A stretch of 64,000 bases of DNA from Coprinellus micaceus. Its lineage: Eukaryota > Basidiomycota > Agaricomycetes > Agaricales > Psathyrellaceae. Below, piece by piece: positions 47,993 to 58,935 of this stretch. Position 1 is the first letter of the stretch; every line of letters starts with the position of its first letter. The notes under the pieces are model-generated. The model was given only the letters and a program-made list of their open reading frames with translations. It was not told the origin of the DNA and ran no database searches. The stretch lies in contig OX596334.1 of assembly GCA_951394405.1 (NCBI GenBank), forward strand, positions 4,092,001 to 4,156,000. The letters are read 5' to 3'. The translations under genes and the position numbers were made by a program.

Positions 47993-49350
47993 ATGGAGCG
48001 TCCTTTGTGCCATAAATCATTTTTGGCGAAATTCATACATGCCCCTGATTTGGGGGTGAAATTCTTACAGGTTCGATGGGCATGACCCAAGATTCACCCA
48101 TGTTCAGTAGCAGGGGTAAAGTTCATGCATGTTTAAATAGTTTGGTATATTCGGGCATGTGCATAGGAAGTGCCCGCTTGAACCCATACATGCTGGGGGC
48201 TTAGCGCGAAGGCTTTCACCTCCAAAACAGGCAGTGTAGCCCCTGTCGTAGACGCTAAGCGTCCAAGCACGGAAGTGGGGTAGCATAGCCTAGTGATCTA
48301 CTTCCCGAGCAAGAACCAGGAATGGGTGTGAGGTGGCCAGCTCTGAAGTCAGTTTACCAGCCAAAAAACGTGGTGGTTCGACGACGAGGTTGTGCAGTCT
48401 AGTCACCAGGGATGAGGGGGATGGCCCCAGAAGGGTAGCAGAGAGAAGTCTCATTATGACCGGAAGAATATCAACACTGAGTCCAGTTACGTTACGCCTC
48501 AGAACGTAGGTGAGCGGTGAGCTCATCCATGGCATGTGCGACCGACGTGTTTCATGGTGTACACCGCCCCAGGGGAAATTCCCTAGGCAGTCCCATCGTC
48601 CGGGGAAGGTTTAAAGAAAAATCCCCCGTGGCAACATAACCTTTGCATCTGTGGGGAGGAATGAGGTCGCCAGACCAGCGTGTTCGTCTCTGGGGGGCAA
48701 AAACACGGTAATGCAGTCCTGAAGTGGGAGCCCTTCACCCCTCGATTCCCCTGGTTCTACTGAACTCGTGTAAATAAGTTTTAATACTATATAAAAGCAG
48801 CCTAGCCCATCACCTTTAACTGAGGCAAACCCCCGATTAGCACCCATACCGAGTGGTAAACAATCTAAAGAGTCAAACTGGTGACAGCGGGGATAGGCAA
48901 GAGGTTGTCGGGCGACCGTATGGGCTCCTTCGCAAGCCGTGGGGCTTGCCATTTGTTGATACCAGGTTCCATGGCTGACTTGTTGTCTAACCTTTGAATG
49001 AGCCCGATTTTGAGGTCAGCAGCCTTGACCTTGGTCCTTGTGAGTCCGCCTAGAAGGCAAGGACTAGCATCGCGAGCGCCCCAAGAGTGGTAGGGAAGTA
49101 GACGGTGCCCCCCGGTACCTCAGGCAAGGCTTGGGGTTTGCGAGCGGCTGGTGGGACCCCAGCGTGATGCCTCAATCCGTGGATTTTACACACGCCCACA
49201 ACATGACGGAGTGTTGCACCAGCAACCCGCATGTATGATTTTTTATCCAACTCGCCCAACATGCATGAATTTCGAGTTGTAGACGACTCCAAACATGTCC
49301 GAATTTTGCTTCAAATGGGTTCGTATTTTTGGCACACTATATGCGCCATA
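47993..49350. mobile_element. Non-autonomous TIR element (~1.36 kb) with 7-8 bp target duplication
   Basis: The left end TATGGAGCG...TGTGCCATAAAT and the right end, read on the other strand, TATGGCGCA...TGTGCCAAAAAT form imperfect inverted repeats. Both then carry AAATTC..ACATG subterminal words. CGAGTGA(T) flanks both sides (47985-47992 and 49351-49358). The paralogous spacer copy B carries a single CGAGTGA at 32351 and continues without the insert. Inside, an 81-codon minus frame (48290-48535) is open, but no transposase motif is seen. The target size would fit hAT-like elements, but the ends do not match a known consensus from memory. Confidence 0.8.
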
Positions 49351-52300
49351 CGAGTGATGATTTACTTCCCAAGGAGGGGAAGATGGGGGACGGGAACCGA
49401 TTTCCCTCTGGTGCGGTGAGATCCTTTGGCTGATTCCCTCAGAGCGGTCCTTGATCCAACAGGAAGAACGGGTGAGGACGAAGGTGGAGGCGAATGTTTG
49501 AGGGAAGGCGAGGGCGAGGTGACGAAGCGGTCTATGGACGCTGAAGTCGAGGTCTTATGCTCGCCGTTTTAGATGGGCAACAGTACTTGTAATCGGGGAA
49601 GTTGGGCGTGGCGAAGGTTCGGTTCGCGTCCTAGGGGAGCAAGCGCGGGGGGAGGCCGGACGAGGAAGGAACGGGAATAACTGAGGGATGGTGCTGGAGG
49701 TCCGAGCGATGAAGCCATTGGTGGACCGATGTTTGGAGGAGTCGCTCGACGGATGGTGAGGGTGAAGGTTTGGGTTGGTCATCGCTGCGTCGTTCCTGTG
49801 TTCATCCTTCCACAGCGCTCCGCCCCCCTCCCGTCGGCGAGGTAAGGAGGCTGAGCTTGGTGTGGTCATTGTTGGGCTCGGAGAGTGAACCAAACGAGAG
49901 TTTATCTTGGGAGTTGGTCAGTTAGTTGGTCTCTGGCGGAAGCAGATGAGGAGAGACGAATACACGCACCATTGTAGATCCCAGCTCCGTACCCATTAGT
50001 CGATGATAAAGACATCGCGGGTTCCCTCCACGTTCCCTCCCCAGGTCGTGGATTGTCGGCGAGCGAGGAGCGCGTTCTAGTTTGGGTTTCGTTTCTGGAG
50101 GTAATCCGATCCCGCATGCGTTTCTGTGCGCACAGCCGAGATGGCAGCGTCAAACGGTCGACACTATGGCCTCTTGCGTATGCGCGAGGTGACCGAGATA
50201 GGCGATCATCTCCGCCTGGGGGCTTCCGAACGAGCTTGAAGTCAGGGTGTCAGGGATGGTAGGTGTTGTTGGGAGGCGGGGGAGTTAATAAGAAGCTGTT
50301 GGGATAAATGCTGCAGATAGCGTAGCAGGGTTCGCCTGACTTTGTCGACGGAAGAAGTCCAGGAGAGTATGGCCATCGGGTGTGCTCGACTACCGGGGTT
50401 GGGTCGCAAGGAAGGAAGAAGTGAGGGTATAGGCCTTGATGAGGTTCGGCGAATTCCAGGCTCGAATCAACCCACGATAAACGAGAGCAAGCAAAAACCA
50501 ACTTACCTGGAAGGCCTCCTCAAATCAACCTTCACAGTTCGACCGAGGTGGTCCGCGTCGAGCCCGCAGCAGAAGTTGGCGTTCGAGGGCTTTGCTTGTC
50601 GTCCGGGTTCACGGCGGCCAACGAGCACACGGTTGTTCAGTCGTAGTAGCGAGCAATTCGCACGAACGGCCCCGCCCCCGGCGAAGGAAAGGACCGACGA
50701 GAGAGCGAAGGCTACCAGTTCAGTCGTGGATGGCAAGAACATTAGGGTCGATGTGGTGGTCGTCGAGAGCCAAAGCCAAGAATGGGCGTCTACCAGTTGT
50801 GGGAGCCTCGGCTGCATCGGCATCTCCCAAAATGGAAGAGCCCCTGACAGCTCTCGCTTCAACCGCCATGAACACGACACAGCGCAGGCGATTCAAATCC
50901 TGGATAAGTCTACCACCACTGTTGCCTCATCGGGATATTTGGCCGGCGTTCGAGGATGGGAGGAAGGACTCGAGTCTGCACGCGTTCTGCTGGGATCGGG
51001 ATGAGTTGAATATTCCTCCTTCTCGTGGCTACAAGCCGTGGTCTCTCCCTCGCTCCCAACTCATGCAGCCCTTTTAGCAGAATGTCTGCATCGAGGCCTT
51101 TTCAATGGTTCCCTTGCCTTGGAGAGGAAAGCCGACTCGCAGGGCCGTGGGTTAAGCCCCTCCTCGAACCCCCGTCGCTGCGTCCTCGGCATTTACTTGC
51201 ACTGCCCCTCCCCTTCCCTCCCTCTGGCACGCCGTTGTGGACGCTTTCAACCCTCCGATACGCACCCCACCAGCTCAACAGTCGCCGCCTCGCCCTTCGC
51301 CTTTTCGTCATATCCGATTCGATAACGGTTTGCGTCAGACCTTCGCGTGACTGATTACACCGAAGCCTATGCCAACAATCGAATCCAAAGGATCGACACT
51401 CGACCGACGTCGTTGCCGCCCATTCAAGCACGCATTCCGCACCACGAAAATGCTCACAGACGAAGCGAAACGTCCTTGCATCGCTATCTCTTAGAGCATG
51501 CGGTGCGTAACCTCCCCTTCCTTCGACCTCAATTGAGTGACTCAAAGCAGATTCAGATGCTTGCTCGTCGCCTCACCTGAACCAAGCTCGAGCCCCAGCA
51601 AGTTCACTTCCACCGATTCGTGTAAACGACCGAACGAACGACGGCAATGCAGAGATAGGAACGCGGCCACGCCTAGCCAACCTTCCCCTGAGCAACCTCA
51701 ACCAACTCCTCGCCCTCGCAACGTGGTCACCACTGGGTTATCCACCCACTTTCGTCCCCTTTCGCCTAGTCACCCTATCCCGTTCAAGAACAAGAACGCT
51801 CGAGCTCTACGATTCGCTCGCAATGGCGTTACTGTCCCCTCCTGGTCTGCAACATCCCGGTTCTTTCACCATCCCCGATGTTTCGCCCTCGCACACCTCG
51901 AGCTCGAACATGGTCATCACCTCCTCCCCGTTCCCCAGACCGGGGTGTACAACGCCAGTGGTCGCCTCAATCCCATGCATTCCGTTCAAGATGGGTGCAA
52001 CAAAGCCCCCAGACTTCGGGTCCACCGAAGGGGAGAGGTCTCCGTCTCCTCACTGTACACTCTCCATCCGAGCTCGGATCCCCAAGGCGCATGACCCGAA
52101 CCGGGAGGTCGTTCGAACAAGCCGGCAACACCTCAGGCGTGGTTAAGCTGAGGGAGGGTGGCTTGGTACTGGCTTCGTATCCATCACAGCGGAGGTTACG
52201 GTCGGGGAGGAACCCGAGACTCCCATGGCCTCCAAGCTCGGCTCGATAGTGGCTGCTGCTAGAGGGGAACGAGAAGGGAAGCATAGGATAGCTCATGGCC

Positions 52301-55300
52301 AGAGTGAAGTTGCTCATGCATGGTAAACGGGGCTGCCGGTCCTTCCCTGCATCCCAACTCCCCTTCGAGGGCCAACGCACCCGAGGATATCTCGCGGGTG
52401 CGGGTGTCTCAACGCTTTAGTAGGCATGCCCTCGAAACGACGATCGATTAGGCGAAGTACCGTGTGGTGGCGTCTACACTTCAACCGAGTTCGTTTGGTC
52501 TCTCCCCGGGGGATGGGAGCATTCATGCAAGCGAAACACATGAGTCGAGGAGATGGACGCCTTGAGAAGTTGGCAGGGGTGGGGAGTCGTTAAAGGAGGA
52601 CTGGAGCTAGGAGAACTTAGATGGACTGGCGGGGACCGCAGCGAGATAGGGAGGGGAGGGGAGGGGAGAAAAGAGGGGGTCGATGCGTCGTAGAGAAGAT
52701 GGGAGTGTTTCACTAGACCAATGGCAGGAGCGTGGGGGAAGTGGTATTTTGGGAGGTGTGGTACGAGACGAGGGTAGTGGAGGGCTTCGCCGCGATGCAC
52801 GACGCAGAAGGATGGAGGGGTGGAAGGGGGCAGTCGGTGGAAGAGGGCAGTCGGTGGAAGGGGGAAGTGGGAGTTGGATGGTTCTCAAAGCCAAAGAGCG
52901 GAGAAACGGCGAGCTCAATCGAGGACGAGGAAGGGAGAGGCAAGTTTCGATATTCGAGGCTCAGGTTTCCATCATCTTCGAGCAGCACAGAGTGGTCGTG
53001 GTCAAGGGCAAAAATGGATTTCGCATCCAGGTGGAACTGGGTGGCTGGACGGCGGGTCGGCCATCATTCGTCGGTGGTCGATCATCGGCGATCGGATTGG
53101 GAAATGCCCCTGAAGGGCCCAAGCCCCATGCATGTTCGCGTCTTCAACGAATGCTCGTTCTTATTCACTGTGTCCGATGATCACCTTAGAAGACCTACCA
53201 ATGGAAGCGAGGAAGACATGCGTCTGCGTAAAAGATAATGCGGGCATGGTTGCCTGGGGATGGAGAGGATCCATCACCCAAGCAGACGACGAGACGCTCG
53301 CCCAAGGTGAGTTTCCCTTCCTCGCTCTCTATTCCGTCCATTATTTCTCACCGAGCCGCGTTGCTTAGGGACCGCAAAGTTGCTCGGGGAAAGGTATCTG
53401 AGTCAGCTCGCTATTCCGGCTCACAACGGAGAGTAAAACTCGAGAACGGGCGATGCATGGGGGTTTGCGATGAAGAATATTCCTCTGCAGCAGTCTTCAG
53501 TCACCAGCGCCCTCCAGCCGCCATCGTTGTCGCCCTTGACACTCCGTTAATTTATTTATGCTCGCAAGCGCTTGTGAGAAGGAGTCCTCACCCAAAGAAG
53601 CACTCCCCGGCCCTCGAATCTGGTAGTGAGTTCAAACGAACACACTGTTGCCTCGTTCGGCGTGAGTTTTCCACCTTTGACTTTGTGACCCCTTCTTTCT
53701 TTGCGCCCGCCTGGCTTACTTCCCCCCGCCCCTTCTATTAGGTTACCCTATGTCATTCTCATTGTATCTGCTATGCGTTCCTTGGATGTTCACTGACTGT
53801 ATATCACAGCATCGTACATGTCCATTAGATAACTTCCTTTACGAATCTACCCTACTTGCGAAGTCACAAATGGCGAGGAGATCTACTCGAATATATCGGT
53901 TTCCAGCCTATCCAAACGACTAACTCACGCATCATGGGGAGAGTAAACAGGAACGACGCTCACAGGGAGCGAAACGGCCTGGGTATGCTGCGCCATCCCA
54001 ATCCTTTCCCTGCTATCCGTGACAACTCTCCTCTCCCTCTCCGGGGGCCCGGGGCAAGAAGTTGGATGGATGGATGTCGCTCTGGGCTACGTGCTCGATA
54101 TTTAGGTCAGTCGGGGAGAACAGGGCCAAGTGAGGAGACCACGTACTGCTGTGTTCGACCTCGGACGACCGACGACGGTCGGTGCAGCGCCCTTACAGCT
54201 CCCATGGCGCGTTTGGATAAGGGTGGCTTTGGGGAGGCTGTTCCAAGTATCCGAGATCGTGGAACGCATAACAGTCGTAGGTAGTCTTCACCTCTCTTTC
54301 TGAACCATACGCGGCGAGCGAAAGTCGTGGAAAGTGGCTTTGAGGCCTTACGAGGTGGCGAATGGATAAGTGGGCCCGGGTTGTTGAGGGGGGGCTGGGT
54401 GGCGAGTACCTCCCTCCTAGTGCGAAAGGTACGGGATGAATGGGGTGATTGATAAAAACCAAGAAGATAACTGGGCTGAGCCGTTGGTGTCTGGGCCAGG
54501 TATTGATGTGATCGGCTGGGTAGCGGATAATGAGGAATTGGGCGTCTCCTCAACGTCCCCGCCTTGACGGTGACATGGGGTGTGGGTTATACTCGACGGG
54601 AGAGATCTAACTGTCGTAGAGCGTCGTCCGACCCAAGCTAATGCGGGACCCCACCCAGCCTCGTCCCCAGCGAGATCTTCTTTGTCCTGTAACCTGAGGA
54701 TAGCGTCGACTGGCGACTTTGTCACGATCGTTAAGATTCTTCTCCCCGTTTGAGGAGGGTTGTCGCCTGTCATGTGCGGGCGGTGTGTCTCGACCTCGGC
54801 GTGGATAGGTATCCCTCTAATGAGGTCAATGGAGTCAGTAATCTGGTATGAGATAAACAGATGACATGGAGAAAGGCTGGAGGAGTAAGGCAAGAGAGAA
54901 GATGGCAAAGATAAAGTGAGGTGAAGTCGATACGCACGGCTGGGGTGGACCTGCCGTCTATGACGTTGAACTGCCGCACCCTTCTTTCGGTATCCGTCTC
55001 CCCAGGGGGATGAGCCAGATGGGAGTGCTCGAGGACTTGCAGAGATTCAGAAAGGCGAAGCTGGTTGCGTCCCGTTCAATAACAATTACTGGGCCCGGGG
55101 GCGGGGGCAAGGGTTGGTCGCTATTGGAGAGGCCAACCTGTGGGAAGTCAGTCACCGGAGGCGGGAAGGAGCGAGAGGGTATTAACCTAGAGAAGAGAAA
55201 GAGCATGTGCTGTTCGACGACGTCGAGTTCTGTGCCTAGGAGATCGTTTCGTCGGTGAAGTCGCGTTCATGGTGGTTCGGAAGGGCGAATGATCGGCGGT

Positions 55301-56499
55301 AATTGGCGCTGGAATAGGAAATGCCCCCGACGCTCTCTCTTTCGCTACGACCACCACGATGGAACGAGCCCCTGGAAATTATACGCTAGGACTCTAGCCC
55401 GGTCAAGACGTCCACCCACCATTGACACCCCGACGACACGCTCCACAACTCCTTCCTTCTTTCAGCACGAGCTCCAACACGACCAACACGACCCTACTGG
55501 CTACTGCGAAATTCTCCTCGACCCTCGAACCCACTTCCTTACTACGCGCCTTTAAAGGGAGCCATACGAGGTCGGACAGAGCGTGAGGTGCCTTGAAACT
55601 GGGATGCACGCCTTTCTAGGTTCGTACTCTCCCTTTCGCCCCTTTCTTCGCGGTGGAACTCCTTATCATCTTTAAAACACTGTCTAACCGACCATTTACC
55701 TTCAGAGCTCTCAAGGCACCCTCAACCACGCCGTCCTTTATCCCAACAGGAACCCACGCTCACCAGGATTGTGGTCCATCCTATCGCCTCCTTCCTCTTG
55801 GCCATCGCCTAGGGAGTCCGCGACAGGGATAACGCATGGACTTTGTGTCGCTGGGGTGGTTCCCCTGAGCGGTGCGTACGTCCTGACCTCTCCATTTTCT
55901 TCCGCCCCACGCTCTTTCCCTGCCTTACGCATTCCATCCTACCAACCCCGATCCTCCCACCCACCTTGAGCACCGAGCTCACCTCGTCAGCGTTCGCTGA
56001 CTCCATCGACTCTATTAGATGGATATATTTCCTCGCCGACGTCGAAAGCGTACTTCAGCGACGAGGATCAGGTTCAATGCACCTCACGCATTGGGCGACA
56101 CGTTTCCTGGAAAGTACACTCTATGGCTGGCATGGGCTACGTATCTCGAACGAGAACCCATCCCAATATTTCATCGGGATGATGAACGCACGGAATGGCG
56201 ATGGCACATCTACCAGCACCGAGCGATTTGTCTCAATGGACCGCCCAGATAGCATCTTCCCAGCCTGTACCCTCAACCCGATCATCTCCCCGGGTTAGCT
56301 CACGAACAGAGCGAACGCTGGGACCCCCAACATTGCTGCCCAAAGGCCGACATCCCGATTCGCCCACCCCTCATCTTCGTAGCTCAGGACGAGGCCAACG
56401 TCGGCCGTGCCTCTGCACTCCGGATCCGTCCATCTCCTCATGACCTCGTTCGATCCTGGACGTACGATGCGGTCTACGAAATCCATCAATGTGCGTTTA

Positions 56500-58140
56500 A
56501 CATCCTACCCGCGTTCCGTACTTCCGATCCCTCTACACCGCGAGTTTGCTGAAGCCCGTGCATACTCACATATTCACTTGCAAGTTACCTGGCTGGAAAC
56601 GAGAACACGACTGGCAGCATCGTCTGAACCTCGGAGGCGGGAGATCGCTGCGTGGAGTTAAGAACGGGATCCAGCGCGATCGGCACCTCAGCACACCTTC
56701 CTCGAGGTTGATTCACGAACTTGGTGATACCGTACCGAAGTATGGATCCGAGCCTCCCAAATGTTCCGTAGCACCGGTGTATGATTTACAGTCTCCTTAT
56801 TATTCAAACCTTCGATAACCCACTTCCCGCGCGAGCCTATGGACCGTTTTCGTTCTGTGTTTACTACACGTACGTACATACGAACATACCCGTCTTGCTT
56901 TCTTTCCTCCACCGTTCTACTGGACCCGTTTTTTATCCGCCTCCTACCTCGATACCATCTGACCCTCACAGCAGCCCGCACTCACTCATTATGCGAATAT
57001 TCTTCCATGAGGCTCACGTAGAGACCCACCCCCAGTCTCACTGCCCCACCCTTCTGCCTCCTGCTTCAGTCGTTCAATCCTCACGCCCCTTTTCGACGGT
57101 GGCAGGACGCCTGCTGCCAATGTGCATGCCACATCGGTTGACTGCAGCGTCGATAAAGTTGGGAAGTCAACCCGAGGAGGTGCCATAGGTGGTGAGCGAA
57201 GTTCTAGCTCACGAGGATCGGAGGAATCCACCGAGCGTCGTCATCCGACATACCTGCGTTCGCACCCCTATGGTCGTGCTGAAGTCAACTGAATGGCCTG
57301 TATCCAAAGCGATGGGTCTACGAAGGCTGAAAAGTAGTGTTCCTCCGGTGCATAGGCGACATGCATGTGACGGGGCTAGCGGGTCTCCTCAGCTAGGATC
57401 CTTCAGCAGAGCGGCCCTTGGTATGAAGGGAGGACGCAGGAGGTTTGAAGGCTGAAGCGAGTCTTTCACAGAAGATGAAGGCGAGGTGACGAAACCGAAA
57501 CCGGATGCCGGGGAATTATGCTGGCCCCTCTGAGTCAGCAACGGCGTGCGTTAAGGCGACTGGGGGAGGATGCGCGACTCGGATTCGCATGCTTGGAAAG
57601 AGGAGAGGAGAGTGGGAAGTGGAATGGGATAGCGCAAGGATGGTGGCGGAAGATTAGACTGAGCGACGAACCCGCTTGAGCTGAGGGGTGTCGGGGGTGT
57701 CTGCTGGGGGTGGATAGTGGGAGTGAAGGTTTGGATTAGTGGTCGCTGTGTGCCTATCTGCGTCCCGGTCCCACATCGCCGACAGCGCACCGAAGCTAAA
57801 CTTGGTATCATCGTCGTCGGGCTGAGGTGAAAGTCGGACTACTCGATCCTTCGAACTTCTTCCCGCCTTCCTTCCGAGGCGGTTCGACGACTGAGGGGGT
57901 ATCGCTTGCCGATTGCTGAGGCGCGTGCCAGGTGCCTACATATTCCACTCCAGGTGGTGGGGAGGTACTGAAGCTGTCGATGCGAGGAACCTGTTCAATG
58001 GATGCGGAGGCGGTGGTGTGCGTGCTTCACGGGCGAGAATAGACGGTCGTATAAACGATATGTTGCCGACGGTAGGGCTGGTCGCTTTGGATCGGCGAGA
58101 CTCGAGAATCAGTGGTGTGGTGCGCTGAGGTAATGTAATC
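56500..58140. other. Spacer remainder before gene D
   Basis: 57330-57560 matches 32380-32560 and 49400-49560 (TGGTGCATAGG, GAAGGCGAGGTGACG), so it is another partial copy of the start of the spacer repeat. 56500-57180 shows frames on both strands but nothing recognisable. No gene can be supported. Confidence 0.45.
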
Positions 58141-58500
58141 GCCCCTAGGACGGTATTCGGAGGATCCCAAGTTTGAGTCGCCGGGGCAGTTGTGAGGTGA
58201 AATTTGGCGAGCATGGTGAGGTGTCTGCCATGCCTGCGACTTCTTAAGCCCTTGATCGACCCCCGCCAGGAAAATCAGGCCCTGAAGGTAATCTGTTTGA
58301 CTCTCCCTCAAAGTAGCCTTCGTTCTTGCTCGATGGTCGTAGAGCATTGCCACTTTTATGGGAGAGATAACTAATCCGACGCTTCGGGACGTAGGCGGTC
58401 GCGAAAGGAGACGTATCGCTTCGTCCCATTTCCGCTACACGAAACAAGGGAGGAGTACCTGGATCCCCCGTTGAAGTGCTGGTGGAGGATGAAGAGGCGA
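58140..58500. repeat. ~370-bp repeat, second copy
   Basis: The partner of 27125-27500, in the same orientation, and likewise upstream of an NLR gene (D). On the minus strand it keeps the reading LIISPIEVAMLYDHRA. Confidence 0.65.
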
Positions 58501-58539
58501 GGGATAAAGCAGCGTCGTCTTGATGGGCAGTACACGCCG

Positions 58540-58700
58540 GGTCTCGAGGTCAGGTACGCAAGGAATGCAGCTGTTATACGCATAGGAAAGCGGGAAACTG
58601 CACCGAAGAAATTTAAACTCTCCCCGACCCCAGCGGAAGTCTCAGGTTGCCATCCAAGGGCCAGATCACTGAAGCTTGTTGATTCAGCCGTTGTGCGAAC
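58540..58700 (-). pseudogene. Fragment of an amino acid permease paralogue
   Basis: On the minus strand the segment matches the junction of exons 7 and 8 of the permease at 1888-4263. ATCTGGCCCTTGGATGG is followed by CAACCTGAGACTTCCGCTGG (the permease reads WPLDGQPETSAG), then an intron-like stretch ending AACAG and a CTGCATTCCTTGCGTAC start of exon 8. One base is missing after WPLDG, so the frame is broken, and nothing follows. Repeat 'P' is inserted or joined immediately upstream (58705-58830). Confidence 0.6.
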
Positions 58701-58704
58701 CATT

Positions 58705-58830
58705 CATGTGGAAGCCATGAGGGTGAAAGAACTGAAGACGTCGGGAGCTCGACGTAGGTTGATGTCCAGGAGGAAGCGAAGGTAGAAACGGAACAAATCT
58801 TGGGTCCGACAGGCGACTGCCCGTTTTGGG
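58705..58830. repeat. Dispersed repeat 'P', copy 3
   Basis: It shares GGAAGCCATGAGGGTGAAAG and GAAGGTAGAAACGGAAC with the copy at 5.3 kb, and TGCCCGTTTTGGG-AATTGTCCCCAC with the right side of the 12.2-kb copy. It ends about 100 bp before the start of gene D. Confidence 0.65.
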
Positions 58831-58865
58831 GAATTGTCCCCACGCGCCGGGCTGTGCAGCTGTGT

Positions 58866-58885
58866 TTAAGCGCCGACCTCTTTCC
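58866..58885 (+). promoter_or_regulatory. Conserved 5' element of gene D (TTAAGCGCCGACC)
   Basis: It matches the element at 27996 of gene B and is followed by the same kind of C/T-rich run, 70 nt before the ATG. It is a candidate core promoter or transcription start region. Confidence 0.4.
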
Positions 58886-58935
58886 CTCTCAATCTTATGC
58901 TCCCTGTTCCCTGACACCGACCGTCACCAAGAAGA

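Larger units (their letters stand above)
47600..56500. repeat. Long NLR-spacer repeat, copy C (~9 kb, with insertion)
   Basis: This is colinear with copy B (32.2-40.4 kb) once the 1.36-kb insertion at 47993-49350 is taken out. Parts also match copy A. Copy-specific features are a 16-18-bp duplication at about 52820-52865 and S/T/P-rich open stretches on the minus strand at 49.6-50.1 kb. It ends near a minus-strand hydrophobic scrap (GLWAAMLGVPAFALFVS, about 56297-56350). No intact gene is found inside. Confidence 0.65.
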
